Program-made: the position numbers and the translations under genes
Source: Prinsepia uniflora
Lineage: Eukaryota; Streptophyta; Magnoliopsida; Rosales; Rosaceae
Reading direction: 5' to 3'
Length of the DNA: 64,000 bases
NCBI GenBank assembly: GCA_032719365.1
Contig: CM064874.1
Coordinates: 43,116,271 to 43,180,270 of the forward strand
Part shown: piece by piece, positions 1 through 13,200 of the stretch
Layout of the letters: every line of letters begins with the position of its first letter
Numbering within the stretch: position 1 is the first letter of the stretch
The notes under the pieces: model-generated
Database searches by the model: none
The model's input: only the letters and a program-made list of their open reading frames with translations
What the model was told of the DNA's origin: nothing

Positions 1-1233
1 TAAGATTCCCGGCCACGCGCCCTCACGCGCCCTCACGCGCCGCCGCAAGCGGCTGCGCGTGACAGCCACGCGCCGTGAATAGTGTCAAGCTACAGTTCTC
101 CTCTCTCACCCGTTTCTCTGATAAATGGGTCTGCAATCCGCGATCAGACCCGGTGCAATCTCCTTCGATTCAATCTTAATTTTGTCCATTCTTTCACTCA
201 TTAGCTTTCATTCAATCTAGATTACGGTTATGTGACTTCAATTTTCAAACAAACTCTAAACCTCCTCGACTCAAGATGAACATCTGACGGGTCCTAACTC
301 GGGTTCTACCCAAAACCAACCTGTTTCTTTCAATTGATGACACATAAGCATCCTAGGTCCAGTCTAAACACAAATATGAAAGCAATTTCAGAGTTCCTTA
401 CCTCTAAGTAATCGAACTCAAGCTCAAAGTTTGAAAGAAGTCACAGGGTCTGTTCGTCACCAATTCACCATCAATTGACTTCCCAATTGATTTGGTTCGA
501 GTCGTCTAGTTCCCAGAAAGCTCAATATCACCTCAATTTCAAACGGAACCGTCTCAGAAATCAAAATCGATAATTAAGGTTTTGGGTCGTTTTTCGGGTA
601 TTCCCAGTATGGGTTTTCCTTGGGTTTTCTTTTTTTCCTTTTGGTTTTTCACTCTACACTTGATTAAGGTTTTCCTTGGGTTTTCTAATTGATCACTTAA
701 TTTCACTTGCTTTGCTGCAAATCGATCACAATGAAGGGAGGGTGTATGTGTTCTCTGTTCTTGTTCTTAGTCGACTACTGTTAATGCTTAAGGCTATATA
801 CAGATTAATTAATGTGATTTAATATGATTAAGTGTACACCAATGCAACCAAATGCCACTAAGAGGCTTCTTAATATGACATGTGTCACTAACTGAATGAA
901 AGTGACTTGAATCAGTACCTGAAACCATATAATAGTAATCCTATTCACCGTTTAATTAAGGCCCACAAAAAATTACCATTTTACCCTTGAGGTCACAAAT
1001 GACCATTTTGCCCCTGAACTACCCAGACCTATAACATTTTCATACGAGCTCCGTTTTCGACGTGCCACCTGTCTACGGATTCAACGTCTCGGGACCTATA
1101 CAACGGTCCTCGAAAAATGTACAAAAAGTATTCCGAACAAAAGTCAACTTTAGCCATATTCCTCCAAGGGTAAAAACGTCATTTTACACATTATTTAATA
1201 TTTTACATTTTTGTGGATTTTCGGGGCGTTACA
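1..1233 (-). mobile_element. Partial LTR of the LARD family, cut by window edge (copy D)
   Basis: Minus-strand LTR that begins (on the minus strand) at 1233 with TGTAACGCCCCG and runs off the left edge. It contains the GC-rich CACGCGCC / GGCGCGTG block (1-90) found in every other copy. The ORFs inside it are short and have no recognisable domain. Its 3' half and flanking duplication are outside the window, so I cannot tell a solo LTR from part of a full element. Confidence 0.7.
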
Positions 1234-1481
1234 TTTACTTCTTATTCATGCCGATACTAAAGAATATGGAAAAAGAAGGACTAGCATTGGCTTTTGGCTT
1301 AGTGGACTGGTTCGACCTTTGTCCCCTTCCAATTCCTAGATGGGGTGGAGCAACGCCTAGATAATGTCATCTAACCGGGTGGTGGCGAATTTAGGCCCCA
1401 ATCAGTCGGTGATGGGTTTGTGGTCGACTTGGTAGCCGTTGACTCAGCTACCTTCTCCACATGATGGGAGTTGGCCTTCGG
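1234..1481. other. Unassigned segment between two LTRs
   Basis: This 248 bp segment is neither LTR-like nor clearly coding. It was continuous with 9431-9488 before solo LTR C inserted, because TTCGG is duplicated on both sides of C. On the minus strand a short stretch can be read through without stops and could be a leader or gag remnant of the Tat-like element whose LTR lies at 23404-26997. That link is inference only. Confidence 0.35.
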
Positions 1482-2057
1482 TGACAGGTGTTAGGGCCCA
1501 CCCCTAATCCCCCAGGATTAGGGACTAAACCCTGCTCCCGTCTGACTTACGCATGACACGAATGCCAGACTGACGTCTAACCTCCATGTAACACGTAAGT
1601 CAGACTAGGGATTCTCAAATCCAGTCATCCGAACTATTGTGGATCGGGGGTGTGATGTCTTCGTCTCTCTCGACCAACAGCCCGTGCCGCAACAACCTGG
1701 AGGGTATCGAAAACACGAAAAGACTGTAAATGGACAAAAATAAAGTATAATTTAGAAAACAGTTCCATAAAACAATTACATTTATACCCTCCACGCAAAA
1801 CCAATGCATGCATATCTAGTCAAGTCATGAAATCACTCATATCAAAAACCATCATTGAAAAACCATTTGAAAACCCGTATTAAAACTGTTATTCAAATCC
1901 AGGCCTCAGCCTCAAATCTCAAATCAATCTCAAATCCGGAAACTCAGTCCCAAAACTCGTCAAAGCCAATCATCCGGGCCACTGCCCAAAATGTCAAAAA
2001 CCAATGAAAAACCAGTGAAAATATCAATCATACAAATTTACTGGATTTCAAGTACGC

Positions 2058-2310
2058 CCGAGTCTTTAAATTCAAAACACAATGCGCAAATAGCCAGGCC
2101 TTCCCGGGATTTCCGAGTCTTTAAACTCAAAACACAATCACAGGCCTCAAGGGGTATCATATCCGAGTCTTTAAACTCAAAACCATACCGAGCCTTTAAA
2201 CTCAAAACATCAGTCCAGGGCCCTCCCCCCGTCAATCAATCCGAGTCTTTAAACTCAAAACCAGATCCAGTAGGTTTTTCTCTTTTTCTGGGTCTTTAAA
2301 CCCAAAACCA
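2058..2310. repeat. Array of short imperfect palindromes (CGAGTCTTTAAACTC type)
   Basis: About six irregularly spaced copies of CGAGTCTTTAAACTC followed by AAAAC. The last is GGGTCTTTAAACCC, where both arms have changed together. Each unit can fold as a short hairpin. The same array occurs in LTR G at 42918-43160, and a related motif in the Tat-like LTR at 26763-26981. ORFs called here on both strands are artefacts of the repeat. Confidence 0.75.
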
Positions 2311-3562
2311 TTTTCCATTCAACCAGTGAAGACCACAGAAACTCCATCTCCGAATTCGCAACAATGATTCCGTAAGCCGGCATCCGGAACCACTGTCCCG
2401 AACCCAAATCCAGACTTCATTTCCAATCCTCGAAAACCAAAGCCGAAACATCATTTCCGAAATCACAAGAACAGGGCTCTCAGCCCGAAATCACTTTTCC
2501 AAAATCCATTTCAAAACCTTGAAATCAAATCATATTTCAAAACCCGAAGTCAAATTATTAAAACCATCGTCGACTCATAAGAGAAAGCGAAACCTTGTAA
2601 AACGTGAATTTCTGTTATTTCCTCGAAAAGCGTGCAAAAATCATAATCCATCACAATCATAAATCAAATCATAGAATAAAGTATAGAAATCATATAAAAA
2701 CATGTATGCATGCATCAAGAGTTAGAAAGCAAAGTTCACTCACAGACCATTTCGACGTCGCCTCGATACGCCCGCACTTACACCGTTCCCGGCCATTCCG
2801 CTATCCTCGGCTTTCCCGAACCTATCCAAAACCCATAATAAGGTCACTAACTACTTCACAATAGTCATACTAACGTCCCATAATTTTCCCGTATTTTTAG
2901 CTATTTTTAACCGAGCCCTAAAACCTTCGGGTACCCCAAAACATATCGAGACGACGTCCGATCGTCTCGAAACTAGTGACAAAATGTTCGTTACATCAAA
3001 TACTTTAAAAGTCATGTTGGAAGATTCCCCAAAGTACCATCCACGTGCCCCTGGAAACTTTTGCGCGTGAGACCCACGCACGTGAACAGTGTCGTCGTCA
3101 TCCTTAAGTGAACCCCGTTCACCTGGTTTGAACCGGTCTAGTCCAGGCTAAACTGGCGTTCACGGGTTTCCCTCATATCTCTATGATTTTTCATTCTAAT
3201 TTTCCTATTAGGTTCGTCCCATCCAGCCTAATCGATTTAACCAAATAAAACACAACTTAAAGATCCAAAAATTACCTTCCTGAAGCAAACGTACACCCAG
3301 GCTCTGCAACTATGTCCATCTTCAATTCTAACCTCCTCCAGCCTTCCTTTCCGTTCCAGTCGACGTGTTTTCCTTCCATGATCGTGTTCCAGTCATCAGT
3401 TTGCATCAACAAAGTCTACAATCCCATAATCAAATTTAAACCCAAAATTACCGTATCGGGTTCGCTAGCCACCGTCCACGGCGAGCCACCCGATCAAGTC
3501 CATTCGACTCCCAGAAACCTCAGAATCACGATGTCGTATTCAATTGAGCTCCTTAACCCTTA

Positions 3563-6261
3563 TGACAGGACCCATCCCAATCCCCCCAGGATTAACGCGG
3601 GATGGCCCTGCTCCCGTCTGACACGGAGTGTCAGACAAGGGTTATTCCCGACCTTTGCCCTCCCGGGCTATCAGAGTACGCAAGGATCCGGAGGAGGCAT
3701 GTGATATCTCGGTCTCTGCTACAGTCCACATCATATCCAACCTGAAGGGTATTAAAAACAGAAAGACTGTGAGTGGACAAAAATAAAGAATTTATAAAAA
3801 CATTTCATCAAAGGCCTTTATACCCTCCACTAAAAAGCATGCATGCATAGTAAAATCATTTATCCAAAAACATATGTTTAAACAACCATAATTAGGGTCA
3901 CATCCCCAAGTTCCGTATATACAAGTCACATGGGCTCCTGTCCAAAACCATTTACCGAAAACCATAACATAGTAAACATATGTGGGATCTCAGCCCAAAT
4001 CCATTTATCATCATAAAACATAATTTCCCAAACCAATTGAAATCATGTTTATTATCCATTATATTTCATATCCAAGAACCTGTCACGGTAAAATAAAGCT
4101 ACGCGCGTGCTAACCGGGGTCTCAAACCCAAGTTTCTCCAGGGTCCACCCAGGTCAATGTCCGTAGATCAATGACCCTCCCTGGAGGTAACGAACCATGC
4201 CCATCCTGAGAGTAAGGAACCCAACTGGGGGGAGACTCCACTTAGTCAGTGCTCCGTGACTACTCAGGGGTCAACCCAGGCCAACGACCCTCCCCGAAGA
4301 AGACAATCATATATAAAGGATGGAATATGAAAAACCTTTTGAAATCAATCTTGAAACCTTTCAAGGATTCATGCCCGGTCCCCATAAGCCGTCATGAACC
4401 ATAAAATCCTTTCATGGGTTCATGCCAGTTCCCATAAACCGTCATGACCAGTAAATCCATTTCAAGGGTTCATGCCGATTCCCATAAACCGTCATGACCC
4501 GTAAAAACCATTTGTAACACATAACTGGGCGCTAGGCCCGAATCCACATAGAAACTGGACCTCCGGCCCGATTCTGTAAATCAAATGGGTTTCGAACCCA
4601 AGTTTACCTTTTCAAATCCAAAACTATTTCATTAAACTATTTCCAAAACCATAAGAATGGAAAATCGAAGTAAAACCGGAAAACCTCGATTTACGTGCAA
4701 GCACGTAAATTGCCTTGAAATACGTGAAACCATATAAATCACAAGCATCCAAATCAACATCATAAAATCATATTCATAATCCATTTGGAAATCCAAAACC
4801 ATTTCATCTTGACAAATAAAGACATACAGCCTCGTATAGGCACCGTATAGGGCCGAAACCTCGAAATACGTGCCTATACGTAACCACACATCCAAATGCA
4901 CTCATGGCATCACAAACAAGTATTTAAAACATATAATAATCATTTATGCATGCACCAATTTAGAAAACAAGGTCTAGTCGCGCCTCGATACGCGTGCCAT
5001 AACCGTCTCCCGGGTCAATCACCGTCACCGGGACTCCCAAACCTGTCCAAATTCATTTAGAGGGTTACTAATAGCCTCATTAACCTCTCATTGAAGTCCC
5101 ATAATTTTCCCTATTTTCTAACTATTTTTAAAACCGAACCTAAACCTTCCGATGCCCCGAAACATATCGAGACGGTGTCCGATCGACTCGAAACCAGTCC
5201 CAAAATGTTCGTTACATCGAATAGATGATTTGACATGTTGGAACCATCCTCAAATTCTCCCCCATACGCCCGTACGCGCCGCCTGAAGTGGCTGCGCGTG
5301 GGAGCCACGCGCCTGCTACAGTGTCATCCCCTACCTTGCGTCGACCGGTCTGAACCGGTCTGGTCCGGTTCGCCTGCAACTTGGACCGGCGTGACCGATC
5401 AAGCTCATTCCGGCCCAGTTTTTCACCGTTTTCAATCCTAATCAATCCTAACCTTCCTATAATCGTCCTAGGAACCTAACCCAATTAATTAGAAGCCCTA
5501 AAACCTCTAAAACCCGACCGGTTTGATTTTTCCCTTCACGGTTCGAAAATCCCAAAACCTCCCAGGGCTTCCCCGACGTCCAACCTTCATCCAAACCTTC
5601 CTAAAAACTCCCTAGTAACCTAAATAACCCATCCTAATCATCCAAAACAGTCCATAACATCAAAATCCAATTAAAAATTGAAAATGGTCTTACCGGGTAC
5701 CCGCTCGGGTTCTGGGTTCCAACCACCAGCTGCCATCCCTAGTCCTCCTTTCTCACTCTCTGGTCTCTCCAGGATCATTTGGGGTAAAGGGTTTGGTGTT
5801 TGGGTTGCACAGATGAGAGAAATGAGATCGGGTGGGTTTTTGGGTTTGAAATGAAAATGGAATGGTTTGCACGGTGCATGAATCAATTTGGGTGTCCATT
5901 GGATGGGTGACACTTGTCACTCATCCATTGGGCATCAGGACAAATATCTGGGCCCACTAGAGTCCAAAAGTGAACTCGTCTCGTAATTCGTGCAATAGTG
6001 CACTCGAACTTCCGTGAATCGTAACTTCGCCGTCGAACGTCCGAATTCGACGTGCCGTTTGTCTATGGATTCGTATCGTCCTTATCTACGTAATGGTCCT
6101 TGGCCCTCGGCAATCGGACCTCCCGGTCCAAAAGTCAACATTTGACCCCTTTTAACCAAAATTACCAATTTCTTCCGATTTCGCCCTATTAATCACCGAT
6201 TAACCTCACTAATCGTGATTAGTCACTAATCTAATCCTGAAATTTGGGACGGGTCGTTACA
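3563..6261 (-). mobile_element. Solo LTR B nested in LTR A
   Basis: Complete 2.7 kb minus-strand LTR, starting TGACAGGACCCATCCC at 3563 and ending GACGGGTCGTTACA at 6261. CCTTA (3558-3562) and CCCTA (6262-6266) flank it, a 5 bp duplication with one mismatch. LTR A resumes right after. It contains the RY-type ATGCATGCA motifs (near 3839 and 4946), the GC-rich block (5266-5320) and the long palindrome at 5901-5926. No coding potential. Confidence 0.85.
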
Positions 6262-9200
6262 CCCTAACTGGAACGTCCAAATGTGAAGGTAGAAACAGAG
6301 GACTTGCGGGTTCCTCTCAATTCCGCCATCGTCCCTTACTGTCGAACCTCGCCGTGACCACCCATCATCCTGTCTAAGCTCCCTCTCTCCTTTCCTTTCA
6401 GATCATAAGGCTAAATAGATGAAGGCTTGAGGGGCTTGTCTGAGTCGGTTCTCACGGTCTCAATTCTGCTATGTTTTTCCCTCTTTGAACAAACACGATG
6501 CACACACACCCGTTTAAACTCACACCGTGCAAACTTGTAGAAACCTCTAGTCCATTGCCACCTGTCACAATCCCATGGTCCCTCTCAAAAATATCCAATT
6601 GCACCAGTACACTTGCTCATCTTATTTGCACACTTCCCAATGCACCAAAAAGACCAAAATCCCCCTACGAATCCAAACTACCATTTTGCCCTTTGACGTT
6701 CTAGACCCGTATCTCGCCCGCCTAATGTCCGATGAACGCATGCCGCCTGTCGTTGAACTCAGGACGACGAGATCTACCTAACGGTCCTAGGTCTTCGTAA
6801 AAACCAAGTGTCCAGTGAAAAGTCAACTTTTTCCCCCTATTTTAACCAAATTACGGTAATGCCCTCAACCTTCCGAACATCATAACTTCCTCCTCGGATG
6901 TCGGAATCAGGTGTGCCACCTGTCTAAGGACTCGTGACGCCCCAAACTACATCACGGTCATCGGTCAATGCCCAATTGACAGCCCGAACTAAAGGTCAAG
7001 TTTTTGCCCATTCTAGGGGCAAACTCGTCATTCTACGCCCAAAGTCCAAATGTAACCCACTGAACACCGATTAAGCTCACCAATCCAACACTAATCACTC
7101 GTCTAATCCGAACTTTTGGGATGGGTCATTACACAGGACTCATCCCCGTAGGACATAGATAACCGTACCCGATCCTGATCCCGTCTGATAAGTCAACTGA
7201 AGTTCCAAAATTACCCTCAACACTTACTAAATAAGGGATAACCGCACATGTGCCCACTCATGCCTTCACCTCTCGAATAGCCTTGATCATCGCGCCACGA
7301 CTTGGAGGGTCAATAAAACAGAAAAGGTGTGAGTGGAAAAAACAAACTTTTATAAATACATTTACCAAAATACATTCTTACCCTCCAGTTTCACAAACAT
7401 GCATGCATATCATAAAACATGAGTAAAATACCTCCAAGCACAAATGTTTATAAATCACAAATCTCGATAAAACCACGGGACTCATTTCTATATCCAATCT
7501 CATTTTTCATGTTATCTATGCTACGTGTGCAAATCAATTAAGCTCAAGGACCGTTCAAATCTTGAGCATGTCACCGGGAATACATCACCAGTCGACATTC
7601 AAGATCGTCGTGAACGTATCATCGACCGATCCCAGGTAACCTCCGCACATCTTAGTCGAGCCTCCCTCGGCTGCACGACAACAGACCATGCTACGTGACC
7701 TCTCCGGGAGAACACATCCCATCCCTGAGGCGAGCGTTATCTCTAGGGTGCACTCCGAGGAAAACATATTCCCAACAAAAAGCCCTAAATATCCACAACA
7801 CAGGGTGCACTCCGGGGGAAACATATTCCCAACCGAAAGCCTTAAATATTCGTAACACATCACCATCATGAAAACTAGTGAAAACAGTTGCATTTAAAAC
7901 TCAAACCATTATCAACACAGGGTCTTGGCCCAAAACATAGTCTCCTCAAAGTCCGTAAAACCAATGTCCAAATTTATTTCATAAATCTGAAAACCATCAA
8001 ACCAATCCCTGACTCATAATCCGAGTCAAAACATCATTTTTCGATCTAAAGCCTATGCCCAAAACATTAATTTCACAATTTCTCGAAAATCGTGCCTAAA
8101 ATAGTATAATAATCCAAAAACTCGATAAATCATCATATCGAAACATCAATCATGCCAAATCATATAGTAAAGCATTTAAAACATATATGCATGCATCACG
8201 ATTAGAAAACAAAAGTCCACTCACACAGCGTTCGAACTGCCCACTTCCGAGCTGCACGTTTTTTCGTAATTTTTGGAAATCATAATTCATGTTCAAAATC
8301 ATTATCAAGGGTCACTGACACTTCAATTGATCTCATATTAATTTCCTTAATTTTTTTCGGGATTTAAATACGTATTTAACACATATATCAAAACTTTGAA
8401 TACACCGAACAATATCAAAACGATACCCAATCACCAGTGCCAAAATGTTTGTTATATCAAGACGATCAAACTTCATGTTGACCTTACCTTGGAATGATGA
8501 CTCACGTGCCCTCACACGCCGCCGTAAGTGGCTGGCGTGAAAGTCACGCGCCTGCTACAGTGATGCACAGTGTCACCACCTTCACCCGATTCTCGACAAT
8601 TGAGCCCTGCAACCCGCGACATGACCTGGTTAGAAACCTAGAAATTTGATCTCATTTGCAACAATTGAAACATTCATTTGCATCATCTTAGGCTTAATTA
8701 GGGATCTGTAATTTCAATTACGTAACACTTACCTCAATCCTTCCATTCGAACTTAGATTTTCAAAGGATTGATGAACACCATTCGTCCTTAGAATTCCTT
8801 CAATCCCATCTATTTTCTTTAAATTAATTCATCAGAAATCTTCGTGGGAACCTCCTAAACTTTTTTTCGATCTCAATTCCATCGTTCAATCCCTGAAATT
8901 ACACAACCCAACCTTCAAATTTCTCCATTTCCGCCATGTTCGTTCTAAGCCAAAAGGACACCAATTCTCTTCGTTCTTGAGGTGATCCTGATCGAGACAG
9001 TCCCAGAAGGCTCAAACTAATCTCAATTTGAAGTATCATGACCTACAAATTCAAATTCGATTTTTGGAAGAATTTGAATTCCTACGGGTTTAGGCTTTCA
9101 CGTTTAGAGGTTTTCCCTCATCTTTGCTCTCCATTTCATTTCTCTTAACTTCTTCTCATAATCTTTATTCTCTGTAGTTTCCTCTCAAGGTTTGCTGCGG

Positions 9201-9425
9201 AAGGAATCTCAGTGCTCTCACACAATCACACTCTGTTTTTTATTTGTTTTGATAAAGACTAATTGTGATGAATCATCCCATGAAACTCGGGGCAAAGTAG
9301 GCCACTCACAGTCATTGGCCAAAGTCTGTTTGACCGCCCGAAATCACTCAAATAATCACCGATTAATCTCACTAATCCTTCAGTAGTCACTAATATAAAC
9401 TCGAAATTCGGGACGGGTCGTTACA

Positions 9426-9488
9426 TTCGGGGTTTGCTGATCTTGAACCATGGATCCAATCTGTTGTACGACCCTCATCACTCTGATG
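9426..9488. other. Short flank between solo LTR C and LARD-1
   Basis: The first five bases are the right TTCGG duplication of LTR C; the rest continues the segment at 1234-1481. It meets the truncated LTR of LARD-1 near ATGAGGATATA without a visible duplication, which indicates a deletion or rearrangement at this junction. Confidence 0.4.
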
Positions 9489-10185
9489 AGGATATATATC
9501 CTGGTCTCCTCCAAGTGTCGGGGACACTGGAGAAGTCACGGTGCATTGCCTGTGAGGGCTCATTGTACGGAGCTACCTGACCGTATAGTGATCCAGGAGT
9601 AGGATTGCTAGACGTCATGGACGTCAGACATCGGGGATGTCAGAGATACGGACCCGGTGAGACCCCGGGCAGCACGCGTTGCTTAATACCGTGAGATATG
9701 ACGTCGGGAACGTCAAGCGTCTAGGACGCTAGGCATCGGGGATGCCGGAGATGGAAAAAAAATAATAATAATAAATGAACATTACTGGATTTATGAAATA
9801 ACTCTTGGATTGACTTTTGGGATTCGAAACTATACTTTGGTTTCCGGGCTAAGGCCCTAATGGTTATTTCTAAATAAATATGGGATTATTGGTTTTTGGT
9901 GCATGCATATGCTTTTACTGAGGGGCATAAATGTCTTATAAAGGTTTTAAACAGACTTGTTTATTTTCGTCCACTCACAGCTTTTTTTTTAATGCCCTTC
10001 AGGTTGATTCCAGATACGACTGCAGTAGAGACTTGAGCATCATACACCTCCTCCATCGATCCTTACGCACTCTGGAAGCCCGGTTGGGTAGTGGCAACAG
10101 GTTATCCCTTGTCTGACACCTCTTGTCAGACGGGAGCATGACACATTCCATGGTAATCCCGGGGGGATTGGGATGGGTCGTGTCA
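9489..10185 (+). repeat. 5'-truncated 5' LTR of LARD-1
   Basis: The last roughly 700 bp of the LTR, nearly identical to 15971-16671 of the 3' LTR, ending GGGATGGGTCGTGTCA. The missing 5' two thirds of the LTR is not found nearby. Confidence 0.85.
9611..9746. repeat. Covarying stem-6/loop-3 hairpin array in LTR
   Basis: Consecutive 15-nt units, each a 6-bp arm, 3-nt spacer and complementary arm. They are GACGTC/GACGTC at 9611-9625, GACATC/GATGTC at 9627-9641, GACGTC/AACGTC at 9700-9714, AGCGTC/GACGCT at 9716-9730 and GGCATC/GATGCC at 9732-9746. Arms differ between units yet stay complementary. Equivalent arrays are at 16097-16232, 22171-22302 and 54317-54460. Confidence 0.85.
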
Positions 10186-10187
10186 AG

Positions 10188-10200
10188 TGGTATCAGAGCA
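10188..10200 (+). other. Primer binding site, initiator tRNA-Met type (LARD-1)
   Basis: TGGTATCAGAGCA, complementary to the 3' end of plant initiator tRNA-Met, two bases after the LTR end CA. Confidence 0.92.
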
Positions 10201-13200
10201 GGTTTTGCTCTTTTGTGCGCGAAGGTCGAGGGTGTGATGTCTCTTTGGGCTGCAGTTCCGTTGTCAACCTGATAGATAGTTTTGGGTTTGAATGGTGGAT
10301 TGGGTGTGTTTGGCCCGATACGCCGTGCATTGATGCGATTCAACCCAAGTGGTGTTGACTAGTGTCCCAGCGAAGGTGAGGTTCCAGATGGAACCTAGTA
10401 GTGTTGGCTAGTGTACGGGGTGTTGGTGCATCGGAGTTAGCTGATGACCTTCGTGGTGGAACCCACGATGGAACCCACGTTGAGTTGATGATTGGATTGG
10501 ATTGGACGTCTATACGATGTCAGGACCGCGGGGTCGGTCAGGTTGTGGATTTTACTGCAGAAGGCAGTTGGGTTCGGTGGAACCCTAGGGTGTGATTTTG
10601 GAACCCTAATTTATAATCGATGGACTGGAAAAGTGAACTTTAAATGAGAACTTGTGCTACGACGAGCGGCTGAGGTCGTGGATGACCATGTGGATGACTC
10701 TAGTGAGTCTTATGGGTTTCGATCTACGGATATGGTTATGAGAAAATATGGAATCCCGTGTTGGATCGAATATTAGTGTGATGTGTGGATACGGATCTTG
10801 ACAACGATGACTGTTGATCGACAGTTGTGTCAAGATAATTGGCTATCGAGGGTATTTAGTGTGGTTTTAACATTTGGGGATCAGGGGATGTTCAGGGAAC
10901 GTCCATTATCCTGACGTGCCGATGGCAAAAAATTGGGGGTACCCATAGTCGTGGGGTACGAGTGCTGTTACGGGATCGTCGTTCGGTATGAACGGAGATC
11001 CAGGGTAACAACTTTGCACACAGTGTGCTAGCATGGATGTTCGTGTGCTAGTGTGGATGTTCATGTGCTATGTATGGATGTTGGTATAGTAGTACTTTTA
11101 TGCCAATACTAGTATGGATGCCTGTGTGCGGATACTAGTGTTGATGATAGTGCATGGTGCTGGTACCGGTGTCAGTGATTGTGATGACGATGAGCCACCA
11201 GTTGGGGTGTGACTCTGTCCTGATGGACATATGATTGGTATCTGCGACTCAGTGGTGGTTGAGTCCTGGACTGGATGGGATCCAGTGGAGGTTGTGTCGT
11301 GTTGGGATAAGTCCCAACCGATTTATGATGACAAGTGATGAATGGATATTAAGGTATGATTGAAACTTGAGGAATCTAGGGATGATGTTCCCTATGTCAT
11401 AAGAATTGGTGGATTTGGGGAGTTGTTGTCAACTCCGAGATTGGTATGTTGGTATACTTCTTATATCCCCAGAGAGTACAAGGAAATTATTGAAATTGGA
11501 AAAGTCGAGGAAACCATTCGTGGTATTGAGGTGTGATTTTGTGATTGTGAATCACTTGGAACCTGAGGATTGAACCTGTAAAGGTTGAGATGTGAGACAA
11601 AGGCAGTATGGTATGCACATCCAGGCAAAGTTGTGGATATTCCATTCGGAATCTGGGTGTGTGCGTACATGATTATTGACGGACGTGAGGTCCGAGTAAT
11701 GAATTGATTTTGGACACGTGGTGGTCCAAGTGAGGTATGGACGTGGGCAGTCCAGTGGGTGGACTTGACACCTCATTGGGAGCATGTCTGTTTCCAACAT
11801 GGTTGGAACTCCTGATTCGGGGAGAGTTGTGATTGGGAGACGAGAGGAGTGCTCGTTTCTGCATCGGTGAATGGTATTCCGAAATCATTGGGGCTGACTT
11901 CTTATTTCCTGCCGTGGCAGATGATGATTGTTGCTACCAGTACGTTGAGCGTGTATTGGTTGGTGGACCCATGTTTGGCTTAGAGTCATTGGACACAAGA
12001 AGTTGTGTATGATTTTGGATTTGGTGGTGAAATGCGAGGTCGTCTTTCCACCAAGGGAAATTTGGCGAATGATTCAATGAGGGTGTAAGACCCTACGATC
12101 AGCTTTCAGATGGATTGTTAGCTATGTAAGCATGTGTGGATCCTAGGTGGATCTGATTTGTGATGTTGTCGACTTTGGTCGATGTGACGATCTAGGATCG
12201 TGATGTTACTTGTCGGATCACGTAGTGATGGATCTAGGTCGTGATCGTGATGATCCAGATTGGGTGTGAGTTTATCACTCATACCTTGATATGTGAGTCG
12301 TAAATGACGGGACTGAACTTCTTTTCGGAGTGAGTCCATATGGTTTGTGACTTGGTTGAGTAGGTTTCCGAAGTGGTCAGATTCTGTCAACCTTTGACGT
12401 ATGGATATTGGGATTGGCTTCCCTATGAAGTCAATCGAGTGTTTTGAGCAGGTAACCGATAGGATCGGTTATGTTACGTCTTGGTGGACGTAAACGAGAT
12501 TTTGGGTTTTGGAATTGAATTTCTGGGTGACGATTCAGGATTCGATTGCGAAGCTCGAAGGTGGATTACTGGATTTGGGTACGGAATGATTATTCCAATG
12601 CTAGCTTACGGAGTAATGATTTCGGATTCGAATTTGGAAATGGAATAATATATGATGTCTGGGTTCGGATTCGGGATTTCTTACGAAATTGCGGATTCGG
12701 ATTCAGAATTGGAACTAGATGACAGGTGGAGTTCGTTTTGTCTCATGTTGGTTTGGGCAAAGGTACTTCATTATTGGAACGTGTTTGGCTATGACCTAGG
12801 TGGTTATAGGCAGATTGATGGATTGAGGTGCGTACAGAGTACGTTGTACGAGGATTGATACTGGTTAAGCTGAGTCGTGCCTAATGGCGGTACATGGGAT
12901 GTACCCGTGGTGTGTGATTAAACGTATTGGTAATCGGCTTGGTTCCGATATCATTTATTTGGCTGTGTTGTGGACTGGACATTGGATACTGTGCGCTGTG
13001 CTGAGTGATTTTTTCGGGTTTAGTGATTGTACGGGCAGGTGCTCTTAGCCATGGTTGGCTAGTGGAACCCTAGTATTGAGATGTGTGATCACTGCTGGGC
13101 TGGTATTCATTGTGTTCCAGTTACACCACTTGATTGAGTAAGTTGACGGTATACATACACTCAGGATGAGTGAGTTGGTGGTCTGTGAAACCACGAATAG

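Larger units (their letters stand above)
1489..7133 (-). mobile_element. Solo LTR A nested in LTR C
   Basis: Starts TGTTAGGGCCCACCCC at 1489 and ends GGATGGGTCATTACA at 7133. It inserted only seven bases inside the start of LTR C. ACAGG precedes it (1484-1488) and ACAGG is read again at 7133-7137; the last A of the LTR and the first A of the repeat overlap, so the duplication is 4-5 bp. It is itself split by LTR B at 3563. Without B it is about 2.9 kb, the normal family length. It carries a conspicuous array of CGAGTCTTTAAACTC units (2058-2310). Confidence 0.85.
1482..9425 (-). mobile_element. Solo LTR C (outermost of three nested solo LTRs)
   Basis: On the plus strand it starts TGACAGG (1482-1488), is interrupted by LTR A, resumes near 7133 with ACAGGACTCATCCCC, and ends GACGGGTCGTTACA at 9425. 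The 5 bp TTCGG is found exactly before it (1477-1481) and after it (9426-9430), a perfect target-site duplication. There is no internal domain, primer site or second LTR, so it is a solo LTR left by LTR-LTR recombination. Own length without insertions is about 2.3 kb. ORFs inside are small and unrelated to any family I recognise. Confidence 0.88.
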
